Assembly (NCBI RefSeq): GCF_009295515.1
Contig: NZ_RQVV01000032.1
Span: 62,001 to 126,000 of the forward strand
Direction of reading: 5' to 3'
From: Erwinia endophytica
GTDB lineage: Bacteria; Pseudomonadota; Gammaproteobacteria; Enterobacterales; Enterobacteriaceae
Length of the DNA: 64,000 nt
The position numbers and the translations under genes are program-made. Positions 45,212 to 57,537 of the stretch are shown here, piece by piece. Each line of letters opens with the position of its first letter. Position 1 is the first letter of the stretch. The notes beneath the pieces were generated by a model, which worked only from the letters and a program-made list of their open reading frames with translations, made no database searches and had not been told where the DNA came from.

Positions 45212-45457
45212 AGTAATACAGAAATTCGATAGCAGTCCATGTCCATCTTGTTGAGCCGTCATGGATAAAATCAGATTTGCTCAACAGGCCAGCGACGTCC
45301 GCGTCCGGGAGGAAGCGATTTCAGACCGTCAATGCCATAAAAGGTAAATCAGTTAATCCAGCAACCAAGATCAGATCAAAGTCCCGGTCTTACGGACAGG
45401 GCTTTATCAACAGTCTGAAGCCCGCACTATGCGGGCTTGTTTCGCTGTAAGGTAGGG
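45212..45457. other. Right boundary region of the island
   Basis: About 250 bp of mosaic sequence with no gene recognised. A 28-codon frame at about 45261-45347 (MDKIRFAQQASDVRVREEAI) may be a remnant. The hairpin AAGCCCGC-ACTAT-GCGGGCTT at 45418-45438 echoes the yicC terminator and could mark the outer attachment boundary; its tail is only weakly T-rich on either strand. Confidence 0.4.
45418..45438 (+). terminator. Hairpin at the island/azlD boundary
   Basis: Perfect 8-bp stem AAGCCCGC/GCGGGCTT with a 5-nt loop, followed by GTTTCG on the plus strand. The stem core is the same as in the hairpin after yicC (33288-33304). Confidence 0.6.
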
Positions 45458-45676
45458 TCACTGTCGGCGACCGGTTACCACATAAAAGCGATCTCGTTCC
45501 CTGACAACCTTAGTCTGAACATCTCCGCACCCCCACACCAGATTAAAAAACTCATCGGTGGTCACCTCCCAGTCAAGCCGGATACGGCTGTAGTCTCCTC
45601 TGCACAACATACTACTGGCCTCACTGAAGCAAGTTGCGCCAGGCTCACTATGGGACATCTGTTGGCTTTGGTTCAT
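45458..45676 (-). CDS. Small hypothetical protein downstream of azlD
   Basis: A 72-residue frame: MNQSQQMSHSEPGATCFSEA then DYSRIRLDWEVTTDEFFNLV and WGCGDVQTKVVRERDRFYVV. GGGGAG lies 8 bp before the ATG, which favours real translation. It starts 50 bp after the azlD stop on the same strand, so it may be the last gene of that operon. No family recognised; no membrane segment. Confidence 0.45.
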   Translation of the reverse strand: MNQSQQMSHSEPGATCFSEASSMLCRGDYSRIRLDWEVTTDEFFNLVWGCGDVQTKVVRERDRFYVVTGRRQ

Positions 45677-45726
45677 TCTGTTCGCTCCCCAGGTTTACGT
45701 TAATCAGCAAACTTCACCGACCGCAG

Positions 45727-46080
45727 TTATGTGGCAAAGAACCACAAACCAGCGGCATAACTCACCACACCGACAATCACGGCAACGCCAGGATTTCGGG
45801 TAATACGTAACGCGCACGACGTTATTAAAATCCCTGTGCAGTAACACAGCGCCCTGCCATGACCGGCAGCCATAGCCTGCTGAATGCCTGGGATCAACGT
45901 GACGATCATAATGGCAGACAGCAAGGATGGCCCCAGCGCTGAGAAAACCGGAGATCCCTGCTCCGTCTTGTCCTCTGTCCGAGTCCATTTATTAAACATA
46001 AAAGGGAGTGAGCGTAACAACCAGGTCACGACTCCCATAGCAATAACCGCCAGCCACGCCTGGTCATAGGGCATAGTCAT
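45727..46080 (-). CDS. azlD: AzlD-type branched-chain amino acid exporter subunit
   Basis: Small membrane protein of 117 residues with three to four helices: WLAVIAMGVVTWLLRSLPFM, ALGPSLLSAIMIVTLIP and VAVIVGVVSYAAGLWF. Together with AzlC (E. coli YgaZ/YgaH) such pairs export branched-chain or related amino acids. It overlaps azlC by 17 bp, so the subunits are co-translated. Specific substrate not deducible. Confidence 0.85.
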   Translation of the reverse strand: MTMPYDQAWLAVIAMGVVTWLLRSLPFMFNKWTRTEDKTEQGSPVFSALGPSLLSAIMIVTLIPGIQQAMAAGHGRALCYCTGILITSCALRITRNPGVAVIVGVVSYAAGLWFFAT

Positions 46081-46768
46081 TCAACTTCCCCTTTACGAAT
46101 ACCGCGCAACAACCACAAAACGCTCCGACGATCAGTGCTAATGCCGTTAATCCCTGCACATACAACACACCAGCCACCACCACCGACACGATGACAGGCA
46201 TACGGTGCTCCGGCCTGAAACTCTCCTGTACCAACACCACAAACAAGGCAGGAAGAGCAAATGGCATAGCATCCGCCAGCAGAGGCACGGCTTTACTGAG
46301 CTGCATTCCAGCCACAGCACCTAAGATCGTGCCGACAACCCACGAGATATAGCTGAATATACCCAACCAACCTAACCAGTTGCTGCGGGAGGCCATTATC
46401 ACCTCCGGCATTCTGATCAACGCGGTGGCAAAAACCTCATCTGTCAGTGTGAAAGCCGCCAGCAGTTGCTTGCGTAAACCAGCCGGTAACTGACGCACCA
46501 TCACCGCACCATATAGTAGGTGGCGAATATCCATTAGCGCGCACAGCCCCACCACCAGATACCAGGCCGTCCCGGCATGTATCGCAGCCAGTAATACAAA
46601 CTGGCTCCCTCCGGCAAAAATAAAAGCCGACATCGCAACCACTAAAGATCCCGGCAACCCATTCACCACACCCGCCATGCCAAACGCGAAGGCGATAGGC
46701 AGGTAACCCGTAACAATGGGTAAGGAGGCCAGAAACGCCTGTTTAACCGTTTTTCCCATCTGACTCAC
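46064..46768 (-). CDS. azlC: AzlC-type amino acid exporter, large subunit
   Basis: The 234-residue inner-membrane protein of the AzlC family starts MSQMGKTVKQAFLASLPIVT and contains GYLPIAFAFGMAGV, AFIFAGGSQFVLLAAI, CALMDIRHLLYGA and FTLTDEVFATAL, all family blocks, with about six to seven helices. Its start overlaps the stop of the upstream regulator/methyltransferase gene by 4 bp (ATGA), and it overlaps azlD downstream. The tight coupling suggests that the fused regulator senses a compound the pump exports. Confidence 0.88.
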   Translation of the reverse strand: MSQMGKTVKQAFLASLPIVTGYLPIAFAFGMAGVVNGLPGSLVVAMSAFIFAGGSQFVLLAAIHAGTAWYLVVGLCALMDIRHLLYGAVMVRQLPAGLRKQLLAAFTLTDEVFATALIRMPEVIMASRSNWLGWLGIFSYISWVVGTILGAVAGMQLSKAVPLLADAMPFALPALFVVLVQESFRPEHRMPVIVSVVVAGVLYVQGLTALALIVGAFCGCCAVFVKGKLNDYAL

Positions 46769-48741
46769 AACGCTTGTAATACAAACAAATGCGTACCCGC
46801 ATCCCTGTCAGTTCGTCCACAGGTGGCATATAAACGACAATGGTGCTGAACGGAAAATCCGGCGGCACGGGCCAAATCACTGAAACAATCTGGCGACGTT
46901 TTCTGCTCAACCTCGTAGTCCAATCCGGCCACCAACGCTTCCAGCTCCAGAATATGAAAACGATAGAAGACTTGCAGCGGATCGGCAGGCTGCTCCGATA
47001 AAGTCAGAGCATGAAGACGCTCCAGCAGACGTCGGCAGCGATATTCGGATCGGCTTTCATCGCCAGAGAGCGCTTCAAACAAAGCCTGGGGTACATCCTG
47101 GCGCAGCATATGCACCAGCCGATGTTCTTCCTGTGGGAGGTCCGTCAACGATATCGGCACCAGAGTATCGGCGATATATTGCAAATGATGCTGCATCAGG
47201 CCAATTTTGCGTTGCCTGATGGTTGAAAAGGGGCTAATCATTTCATCGGAGACAACAAAAATACCATCGCGGGAAAGCTGCCTGCGGGTTGCACTCAAAA
47301 ACGCCAGCGTATCCAGATGGTGAGATGCCCCAACGGAGATAGCCGCATCGAACGGCCTCTCTGGCGCGGGAAGATCGGTAATACTGGTCTTGCAGGAATG
47401 AACATTTGGTGAGTGCCTGAACAACTTTTGCAAATGATTAAAAGCCGTCTCGCTGGGATCCACTGTAGTGACCTGTAGCTCAGGCAACAGCTCCAGTAGC
47501 ATTTTCAACGGCAGTCCAGGGCCTGTACCGATATCAATAATCCGCGTCGCGCCTGGCGCCAGGTAGTGGTGTAACTGCTGAGCAATAGCAACGGATTGTT
47601 TCGCATAGGCCGGATGTACCAGTTCCCAGGCAGCATAGCCATCCACATCAATCCGGTCCTCAAACAGCACATTATCGCTTTCGCGCTGGACTACCGGCGT
47701 CACTTCATAACGCGGCGCGGCACGTAGCGGCACACAAGGCGAGCCATTGCGAGTCAGAACTTCTGCCGCGAGACTGGACAAACAGATACTGTCCGACTGG
47801 ACCAGTGTTTGTAACCCTGCACGATCTGCCTCATCCAACTGACGCCAGGGGGAAACGGCCAGGTTGCTCAATTCCAGGGCTTGCTGCAATCGCGAATTAT
47901 CCAGCGGTTCTTCATCCAGCAATGCATGGCTTCCTTCACGTGACAGACAAATCAGTTTCGGACCTTGTTCATTAACATAAAAGGTCTGCATCCCCGGGGC
48001 TTCCGGCTGCAGATTCTGCAGGAGCTGCTGCTCTGCCCCCAGAGGATCCTCACAGTCCGTGAAACTGAGTCGCACAGCGCTGACTCCCTGGCGACTTTCC
48101 AGCGCCAGACGTCGGAACTGCTGCTGAAGACCTGACCAGTCATCCTCGCTCCTGGGCCATTCACGATGGATATCATGTTCGCCGGGCGCCGCTTCGGCCA
48201 GTGTTGGATAGATTACGCTGACCATCATAGAGGTCTGTTCATCCAGACTCTGATAAAGATGAGGAATATCAGCGGCAAAACTGCAGCTTTTACCTGCGGT
48301 CAGGAAAACGGGTTCGGCCTGAGACCCGGTAAGGGCCCGTCCCTTCAGTACAACCACATTCTCTTCCACCCCCGGCATATGAGCTTCAGCCGTACGTTTG
48401 GTATGAGGGGCCATATCCATGACATAGGTTTCAATGACGAAAGGAGAAGACTGTTTATTGATCAGTCGAACGCTGACACCTGTGGAGCTGGATTCTACTA
48501 ACTGGTCCTGCTCCTGAGAAATTAGTTCACCAAACGGAACCCCAAGAGCATGCGCCAGCCGCCAGACCGTTTCAATGGTTGGATTGCCGCGTCCAGCCTC
48601 AATGCCAGACAAAGTCGCTTTCCCGATGCCACTGGCTTCTGCCAATCCTGACAGCGAAAGTCCCCGTGATTTTCGTACCCTGGCAAGACTCAATGATACG
48701 GACTGACGTATCTCATTCGACAGTACCATAGGATTTTCCAC
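46765..48741 (-). CDS. XRE-type regulator fused to cupin and SAM-dependent methyltransferase
   Basis: A 658-residue composite protein. The N-terminus holds an XRE helix-turn-helix (SLARVRKSRGLSLSGLAEAS, GIGKATLSGIEAGRGNP; about 15-65). A cupin-like sensor follows (about 105-180; APHTKRTAEAHMPGVEENVV, VFLTAGKSCSFAADIPHLY). A middle region of ~170 residues is not recognised. Then comes a class I methyltransferase (about 390-500) with motif I IIDIGTGPGLPLKMLL and VTTVDPSE. The GTG at 48741 is favoured because GGGAG lies 8 bp upstream; ATG 48729 is in frame. XRE-cupin regulators often accompany azlCD; the attached enzyme is what is odd. Substrate unknown. Confidence 0.75.
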   Translation of the reverse strand: MENPMVLSNEIRQSVSLSLARVRKSRGLSLSGLAEASGIGKATLSGIEAGRGNPTIETVWRLAHALGVPFGELISQEQDQLVESSSTGVSVRLINKQSSPFVIETYVMDMAPHTKRTAEAHMPGVEENVVVLKGRALTGSQAEPVFLTAGKSCSFAADIPHLYQSLDEQTSMMVSVIYPTLAEAAPGEHDIHREWPRSEDDWSGLQQQFRRLALESRQGVSAVRLSFTDCEDPLGAEQQLLQNLQPEAPGMQTFYVNEQGPKLICLSREGSHALLDEEPLDNSRLQQALELSNLAVSPWRQLDEADRAGLQTLVQSDSICLSSLAAEVLTRNGSPCVPLRAAPRYEVTPVVQRESDNVLFEDRIDVDGYAAWELVHPAYAKQSVAIAQQLHHYLAPGATRIIDIGTGPGLPLKMLLELLPELQVTTVDPSETAFNHLQKLFRHSPNVHSCKTSITDLPAPERPFDAAISVGASHHLDTLAFLSATRRQLSRDGIFVVSDEMISPFSTIRQRKIGLMQHHLQYIADTLVPISLTDLPQEEHRLVHMLRQDVPQALFEALSGDESRSEYRCRRLLERLHALTLSEQPADPLQVFYRFHILELEALVAGLDYEVEQKTSPDCFSDLARAAGFSVQHHCRLYATCGRTDRDAGTHLFVLQAL

Positions 48742-48938
48742 AACGCATTCTCCCGAAGTTGGCAAGCGTTCTATATATCGCTCACCTCTGTTCCTTATAA
48801 TGAACAATATTGGTTACTGTCAATTGTTTCACAGAAAATTCACTTCTGGCCCTAACCTCAAACGGCTTTACGGTAGGTTTATAGGCGCTACCAGGCTAAA
48901 ATACTCTCTGTTTTTATGGATTAATCTGAGGCTTAATT

Positions 48939-49277
48939 ATGCAAACTCTCCCTCCTTGTCCTAAATGCCAGTCTGAATATACCTGGCAGGATGACGCGCT
49001 CTTTAACTGTCCTGAATGCGGGCACGTCTGGTCTGAGGGCACTGAAGCCGCAGATGAGGGCGTTCTGATAGTGAAGGACGCCAACGGCAATCTGTTGGCC
49101 GATGGCGATAGCGTGACAGTTATTAAAGATTTGAAAGTGAAAGGCAGCTCAACGCCGCTGAAAATCGGCACGAAGGTGAAAGGCATTCGTCTGGTCGAGG
49201 GCGATCACAATATTGACTGCAAAATCGATGGTTTTGGCCCGATGAAACTGAAATCTGAGTTCGTAAAGAAAAATTAG
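48939..49277 (+). CDS. yjdM: YjdM/PhnA-family zinc-ribbon protein
   Basis: Protein of 112 residues with a Cys4 zinc ribbon [10 protein letters not shown] ... [10 protein letters not shown] and the family C-terminal domain [40 protein letters not shown]. Historically called PhnA/alkylphosphonate uptake protein; no phosphonate role is established. It is monocistronic here, between the azl group and the DJ-1 gene. Length equals E. coli YjdM (111). Confidence 0.9.
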   Translation: MQTLPPCPKCQSEYTWQDDALFNCPECGHVWSEGTEAADEGVLIVKDANGNLLADGDSVTVIKDLKVKGSSTPLKIGTKVKGIRLVEGDHNIDCKIDGFGPMKLKSEFVKKN

Positions 49278-49297
49278 TCCTGATCAGTGCCGTTCCT

Positions 49298-49984
49298 TCA
49301 ATCAATTGACAGATGGCGGGCGGCGCACTCAAGGACAGGTGACTTTTCTGTCACCTGTTGACTGAGTTTTTGCGCCACCTTGTCACGGACAGCCTTCGGG
49401 GCAGTTTCAGGGTTACCTGAATGAAAAGGTGGCTCAGGCGAATATTCCAGTCTCAGTTGAATCGCTCTGGCCGAATCTTCACCGACCATTTCGGCAATCA
49501 CCACCAGGGCGAAATCCATTCCTGCTGTCACGCCACCCCCAGTGATGATATTGCCATCCTTAACCACCCTGCCCGCATCAGGCGTGGCGCCGAACAGAGC
49601 CAGCTTCTCCCGCCATGCCCAATGACAGGCCGCGCGTTTTCCTTTCAACAATCCCGCAGCTGCGAGGATCAACGATCCAGTACACACTGAAGTAATATAC
49701 CTTGCCCCCTGCCCCAGACGCTTAATCGCCGCAATAAAATCACTATTTTCAATCGCATTAGTACAATTACCACCGGGGACACACAACAGGTCACAGTGAG
49801 TTATCTCTTCCAGAACAGAAAGATCGGCAAAACTGAATCCTTCAACAGTCACGGGCTGACCACCAATGGAAGCAACCTTGATGTCCACATTAGGCAGGTC
49901 ACAGAAAAACTGGTACGGTCCGGTGAAGTCCAACTGAGTCAACCCCTGATAAATGGGGATAAGGATAATAAATGGCTGCGGCAT
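49298..49984 (-). CDS. DJ-1/PfpI-family protein, isonitrile hydratase (InhA)-like
   Basis: The 228-residue class I glutamine amidotransferase-like protein starts MPQPFIILIPIYQGLTQLDF with a strong AGGAG just upstream at 49984; the longer open frame to 50107 is not supported. The nucleophile elbow with its Cys is in ITSVCTGSLILAAAGLLKGK, the acidic partner in LDFTGPYQF, and the His region in RAACHWAW. TGGGVTAGMDFALVVIAE is the other family block. Similarity to isonitrile hydratase is by motif. It is divergent from a GlxA-type regulator that has the same fold in its sensor domain. Confidence 0.8.
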   Translation of the reverse strand: MPQPFIILIPIYQGLTQLDFTGPYQFFCDLPNVDIKVASIGGQPVTVEGFSFADLSVLEEITHCDLLCVPGGNCTNAIENSDFIAAIKRLGQGARYITSVCTGSLILAAAGLLKGKRAACHWAWREKLALFGATPDAGRVVKDGNIITGGGVTAGMDFALVVIAEMVGEDSARAIQLRLEYSPEPPFHSGNPETAPKAVRDKVAQKLSQQVTEKSPVLECAARHLSID

Positions 49985-50068
49985 AATGTTCTCCTGTGGA
50001 ATAGACGCTACCATTCTGACCCAATTAATCTGGTCGTAAATGACACAATTCCCACTGTTCAGGACATC

Positions 50069-51013
50069 ATGATGCATATTGGTTTTTTCGTTTTTCCGGA
50101 TTTTCAACTGCTGGATCTCAGTGGGCCGCTAGCAGCCTTTCAGATTGCGGGATTTCATCAAACCACCTCTCCCTACAGTTTGAGTGTGCTGTCCTTACAG
50201 GGCGGTCCGGTGAAATGCTCTGCCGGGTGCGTTATCACCACCGTTCCTCTGTCCGCTGTTTCACTGGATACACTGATCATCTGTGGTGGTTATGGTATTC
50301 ATACCTTGTCTGATAGCGCCGTCGATCTCCATGCGCTTAAAACCCAGGCAGAGAACGTTAGACGTCTCGGTAGTGTCTGCAGAGGCGCCTGCCTGCTGGC
50401 AGAACTGGGACTGCTGAACGGACGACGCGCAACCACCCACTGGCGCCACGGGCTGGCGTTACAGAAAAGCTATCCGGATGTGCGGGTTGAGAGCGATAAA
50501 ATCTTCTTACGTGACGGACACATCTGGACTTCAGCGGGGATCAGTTGCGGAATCGATCTGGCGCTGGCAATGATCGAGGCCGATCTCGGGATGGAACGCT
50601 CGCGAGCCGTTGCACAGGAATTGGTCGTCTATCAACGTCGTCCTGGCGGTCAATCGCAGTTTTCGCCAATGTTGCAGATGGAGCCTGATTCCGATCGCAT
50701 CAGACTGGCGCTGGACTATATTCACCAGCATCTCACCGAATCCCTGACGGTGGAACACCTGGCCAGTCAGGCTTGTTTAAGCCCGCGTCAATTCAGCCGC
50801 CTTTTCAAGCATCAAACTGGTGAATCGCCCGCTAAAGCAGTCGAGCGCCTTCGTGTCGAAGCCGCTCGTACATTATTGGAAAGCACTCATCACAGCATCG
50901 CCAGCGTTGCTCACCTGGTGGGATTCCCACACCCGGAAACCATGCGTCGGGCATTTCTCCGTTGCTTAGGGTTGCCACCTCAGACCGTGAAGAAATACCA
51001 CCAGTCGGCGTAA
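50069..51013 (+). CDS. GlxA-family AraC-type transcriptional regulator
   Basis: A 314-residue regulator. The N-terminal DJ-1/PfpI-like sensor starts MMHIGFFVFPDFQLLDLSGP with the elbow GSVCRGACLLAELGLLNGRR and ATTHWRHG; the C-terminal AraC DNA-binding domain (about 215-312) has LASQACLSPRQFSRLFKHQT and SIASVAHLVGFPHPETMRRA. The ATG at 50069 (or the next, 50072) has AGGA upstream; the long upstream extension overlaps the divergent gene and is rejected. It probably controls the adjacent DJ-1 gene from the 84-bp divergent spacer. Confidence 0.85.
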   Translation: MMHIGFFVFPDFQLLDLSGPLAAFQIAGFHQTTSPYSLSVLSLQGGPVKCSAGCVITTVPLSAVSLDTLIICGGYGIHTLSDSAVDLHALKTQAENVRRLGSVCRGACLLAELGLLNGRRATTHWRHGLALQKSYPDVRVESDKIFLRDGHIWTSAGISCGIDLALAMIEADLGMERSRAVAQELVVYQRRPGGQSQFSPMLQMEPDSDRIRLALDYIHQHLTESLTVEHLASQACLSPRQFSRLFKHQTGESPAKAVERLRVEAARTLLESTHHSIASVAHLVGFPHPETMRRAFLRCLGLPPQTVKKYHQSA

Positions 51014-51201
51014 CTTCAATAATAAGCAAACACTGGCTGACTGCCTCTTTTATCACCTTTATCGCTGTCTGGACGTAATTCGCGTAATCTATCGACAAAG
51101 TCAGGTTAGAAAAATTAATCCCATTATGACCTGTGAAAAAATATCAACCGTCACCTGCAGCCGATCCTTCAGGCTTGCAACCGGTTTCTATGGAGCGGGC
51201 T

Positions 51202-54363
<3,162 letters not shown>

Positions 54364-54416
54364 GGACAACTCAGTATGATGCCCAGTCATTTCGTCACCC
54401 GTGGAGTATCACACTT

Positions 54417-54692
54417 ATGGCACGCGTAACCGTACAGGACGCAGTAGAAAAAATTGGTAACCGTTTTGACCTGGTTCTGGTCGCCGCTCGTCGCGCTCGT
54501 CAGATGCAGGTTGGCGGAAAAGATCCGCTGGTTCCGGAAGAAAACGACAAATCAACCGTGATCGCACTGCGCGAAATCGAAGAAGGTCTGATAACTAACC
54601 AGATTCTGGATGTGCGTGATCATCAGGAACAGCAAGAGCAGGAAGCCGCAGAGTTACAGGCTGTTACCGCTATCGCTGAAGGTCGCCGTTAA
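54417..54692 (+). CDS. rpoZ: RNA polymerase omega subunit (RpoZ)
   Basis: The 91-residue omega subunit that assists beta-prime assembly and forms part of a ppGpp site. It starts [20 protein letters not shown], then [20 protein letters not shown] and the conserved [15 protein letters not shown]. It is followed by spoT after 22 bp, coupling an alarmone target with the alarmone enzyme in one operon. Confidence 0.97.
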   Translation: MARVTVQDAVEKIGNRFDLVLVAARRARQMQVGGKDPLVPEENDKSTVIALREIEEGLITNQILDVRDHQEQQEQEAAELQAVTAIAEGRR

Positions 54693-54714
54693 TTATTAGC
54701 CGGAAGGCTCGCCC

Positions 54715-56835
54715 TTGTATCTGTTTGAAAGTCTCAATCAGCTGATTGAAAAATACTTGCCTGAAGAGCAGATTAAGCGCCTTCAGCAAGCATACCTTGT
54801 CGCACGTGATGCTCACGAGGGACAGACGCGGTCCAGTGGTGAGCCTTATATTACCCATCCGGTTGCCGTCGCCTGCATCCTGGCTGAGATGAAGCTCGAC
54901 CATGAAACGCTCATGGCCGCGCTTCTGCACGACGTTATCGAGGACACACCCGCCACCTATCAGGATATGGAACAGCTGTTTGGTCAAACTGTCGCTGAAC
55001 TGGTTGAAGGCGTTTCCAAACTCGACAAACTGAAATTCCGCGATAAAAAAGAAGCACAGGCCGAAAACTTCCGAAAAATGATCATGGCGATGGTGCAGGA
55101 TATCCGCGTCATTCTGATCAAACTGGCTGACCGTACACACAACATGCGGACGCTGGGCGCATTACGTCCGGATAAAAAACGCCGTATTGCGCTGGAAACG
55201 CTGGAGATCTACAGTCCACTGGCCCACCGATTGGGTATTCACCACCTGAAAACCGAGCTGGAAGAACTGGGTTTCGAGGCGCTTTACCCCAACCGCTACC
55301 GCGTGATCAAAGAAGTGGTCAAAGCGGCCCGTGGCAACCGTAAAGAAATGATCCAGAAAATCCTCTCGGAAATCGACGGTCGCTTGCAGGAAGCCGGGAT
55401 CCTCTGCCGCGTCAGCGGAAGGGAAAAACATCTTTATTCGATTTACTGCAAAATGCACCTTAAAGAGCAGCGTTTCCATTCCATTATGGATATCTATGCT
55501 TTTCGGGTGATTGTCAGTGATGTCGATACCTGTTATCGGGTGCTGGGACAGATGCACAGCCTCTATAAGCCACGTCCTGGCCGGGTAAAAGATTACATCG
55601 CTATTCCCAAGGCTAACGGTTATCAGTCTCTTCATACCTCGATGATCGGCCCTCATGGAGTGCCGGTTGAAGTGCAAATCCGTACGGAAGATATGGATCA
55701 AATGGCAGAGATGGGGGTGGCTGCCCATTGGGCTTATAAAGAACAAGGTGAAAGCAGCACCACAGCGCAAATCCGAGCCCAGCGCTGGCTGCAAAGTTTG
55801 CTGGAACTGCAGCAAAGCGCTGGCAGTTCTTTCGAATTCATTGAAAGCGTGAAATCCGATCTGTTCCCGGATGAGATTTACGTTTTTACTCCGGAAGGCC
55901 GCATTGTCGAGCTGCCTGCCGGGGCGACGCCTGTCGACTTTGCTTATGCCGTGCATACCGATATCGGTCATGCCTGCGTGGGCGCGCGGGTCGATCGCCA
56001 ACCGTATCCACTGTCACAACCGCTAACCAGCGGACAAACGGTCGAAATCATTACCGCGCCTGGCGCACGACCCAATGCTGCATGGCTGAACTTTGTCGTC
56101 AGCTCCAAAGCTCGGGCCAAAATCCGCCAACTACTGAAAAACCTCAAGCGCGACGACTCTGTCAGCCTGGGGCGCCGATTGCTCAATCATGCACTGGGTG
56201 GCAGCCGTAAGCTGGCCGAGATCCCCCCAGAAAACATTCAGCACGAACTGGAACGTATGAAGCTGGCCACACTGGACGATTTGCTGGCTGAAATTGGTCT
56301 CGGCAACGCAATGAGCGTCGTGGTGGCGAAAAACCTGCAACAGAGTGAGCAGGCCACGACAGTGGTACAGTCCACCAGCAGTTCTTCACGCAGCAAGTTA
56401 CCGATCAAAGGTGCCGATGGCGTGCTGATCACCTTTGCCAAATGCTGCCGTCCCATCCCTGGCGACCCGATTGTCGCCCACGTCAGCCCAGGCAAAGGCC
56501 TGGTGGTACACCATGAATCGTGCCGAAATATCCGAGGCTACCAGAAAGAGCCGGAGAAATTTATGGCGGTAGAATGGGATCAGGCTATCGATCAGGAGTT
56601 CGTGGCGGAGATTAAAGTGGATATGTTTAACCACCAGGGTGCGCTGGCGAATCTAACCGCCTCGATCAATACCGCCGGCTCAAACATTCAGAGCCTGAAT
56701 ACGGAAGAAAAAGATGGCCGTGTTTACAGCGCCTTTATCCGTCTGACTGCCCGCGATCGCATCCATCTGGCGAATATTATGCGTAAAATCCGCGTGATGC
56801 CGGACGTGATTAAAGTTCACCGTAACAGAAACTAG
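54715..56835 (+). CDS. spoT: Bifunctional (p)ppGpp synthetase/hydrolase SpoT
   Basis: Degrades and makes (p)ppGpp in response to carbon, iron and fatty-acid starvation. The 706-residue product uses a TTG start (as in E. coli), preceded by GGAAGG. The HD hydrolase domain has HPVAVACILAEM and ALLHDVIEDT. The synthetase domain has RPGRVKDYIAIPKANGYQSL. TGS (DEIYVFTPEGRIVELPAGAT), a zinc-finger-like CCRPIPGDPI and a C-terminal ACT domain (NHQGALANLTASINTAGSNI) follow. trmH begins 3 bp after the stop. Confidence 0.97.
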   Translation: MYLFESLNQLIEKYLPEEQIKRLQQAYLVARDAHEGQTRSSGEPYITHPVAVACILAEMKLDHETLMAALLHDVIEDTPATYQDMEQLFGQTVAELVEGVSKLDKLKFRDKKEAQAENFRKMIMAMVQDIRVILIKLADRTHNMRTLGALRPDKKRRIALETLEIYSPLAHRLGIHHLKTELEELGFEALYPNRYRVIKEVVKAARGNRKEMIQKILSEIDGRLQEAGILCRVSGREKHLYSIYCKMHLKEQRFHSIMDIYAFRVIVSDVDTCYRVLGQMHSLYKPRPGRVKDYIAIPKANGYQSLHTSMIGPHGVPVEVQIRTEDMDQMAEMGVAAHWAYKEQGESSTTAQIRAQRWLQSLLELQQSAGSSFEFIESVKSDLFPDEIYVFTPEGRIVELPAGATPVDFAYAVHTDIGHACVGARVDRQPYPLSQPLTSGQTVEIITAPGARPNAAWLNFVVSSKARAKIRQLLKNLKRDDSVSLGRRLLNHALGGSRKLAEIPPENIQHELERMKLATLDDLLAEIGLGNAMSVVVAKNLQQSEQATTVVQSTSSSSRSKLPIKGADGVLITFAKCCRPIPGDPIVAHVSPGKGLVVHHESCRNIRGYQKEPEKFMAVEWDQAIDQEFVAEIKVDMFNHQGALANLTASINTAGSNIQSLNTEEKDGRVYSAFIRLTARDRIHLANIMRKIRVMPDVIKVHRNRN

Positions 56836-56838
56836 CGC

Positions 56839-57537
56839 ATGAATGCTCAACGCTATGCCCGCATCCTCGAAATGCTGGCCGCTCGTCAGCACGATCTGAC
56901 GGTCTGCATGGAACAGGTTCATAAACCCCATAACGTCTCTGCCGTGATCCGTACAGCGGACGCGGTTGGGGTACATGAAGTCCACGCGATCTGGCCCGGC
57001 AACCGAATGCGTACCATGGCCTCGTCGGCCGCTGGCAGCAATAGTTGGGTACGGGTGAAAACTCACCGTAATATTGCCGATGCAGTTGACCACCTCAAAG
57101 GCCAGGGAATGCAGATCCTCGCCACACATCTTTCTGATAAAGCGGTGGATTTCCGCGATGTTGATTACACCCGCCCGACCTGTATTCTGTTGGGCCAGGA
57201 AAAAACCGGTATTACTCAAGAAGCGCTTAATCTCGCTGACAGAGAGATTATTATCCCAATGACGGGCATGGTGCAGTCACTGAATGTTTCCGTCGCCTCG
57301 GCGCTGATCCTGTATGAAGCTCAGCGTCAACGGCAAAACGCCGGTATGTACCAGCGGCAGGAAAGTACTCTGGAATACCACGAGCAACAACGTCTGCTGT
57401 TTGAAGGCGGTTATCCAGTTCTGGCCCGTGTAGCCAAACATAAAGGCCTGCCCTATCCGGAAATTAATGACAGGGGCGAAGTGATTGCGACTCCTGACTG
57501 GTGGGCAACAATGCAAGCCTCGGTACGCAGAAAATGA
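56839..57537 (+). CDS. trmH: tRNA (guanosine-18-2'-O)-methyltransferase TrmH (SpoU)
   Basis: SPOUT-class methyltransferase of 232 residues that methylates G18 in the D-loop of tRNAs. Motif 1 is CMEQVHKPHNVSAVIRTADA, motif 2 CILLGQEKTGITQEAL and motif 3 IIPMTGMVQSLNVSVASALI. It is 3 bp after spoT and overlaps recG by 4 bp (ATGA), the conserved enterobacterial operon order. Confidence 0.96.
   Translation: MNAQRYARILEMLAARQHDLTVCMEQVHKPHNVSAVIRTADAVGVHEVHAIWPGNRMRTMASSAAGSNSWVRVKTHRNIADAVDHLKGQGMQILATHLSDKAVDFRDVDYTRPTCILLGQEKTGITQEALNLADREIIIPMTGMVQSLNVSVASALILYEAQRQRQNAGMYQRQESTLEYHEQQRLLFEGGYPVLARVAKHKGLPYPEINDRGEVIATPDWWATMQASVRRK

Noticed and set aside
49796-50068. N-terminal extension of the GlxA-type regulator
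   Set aside because: It overlaps the divergent DJ-1 gene and lacks family similarity; the conserved start MMHIGFFVFPDF has its own ribosome site.
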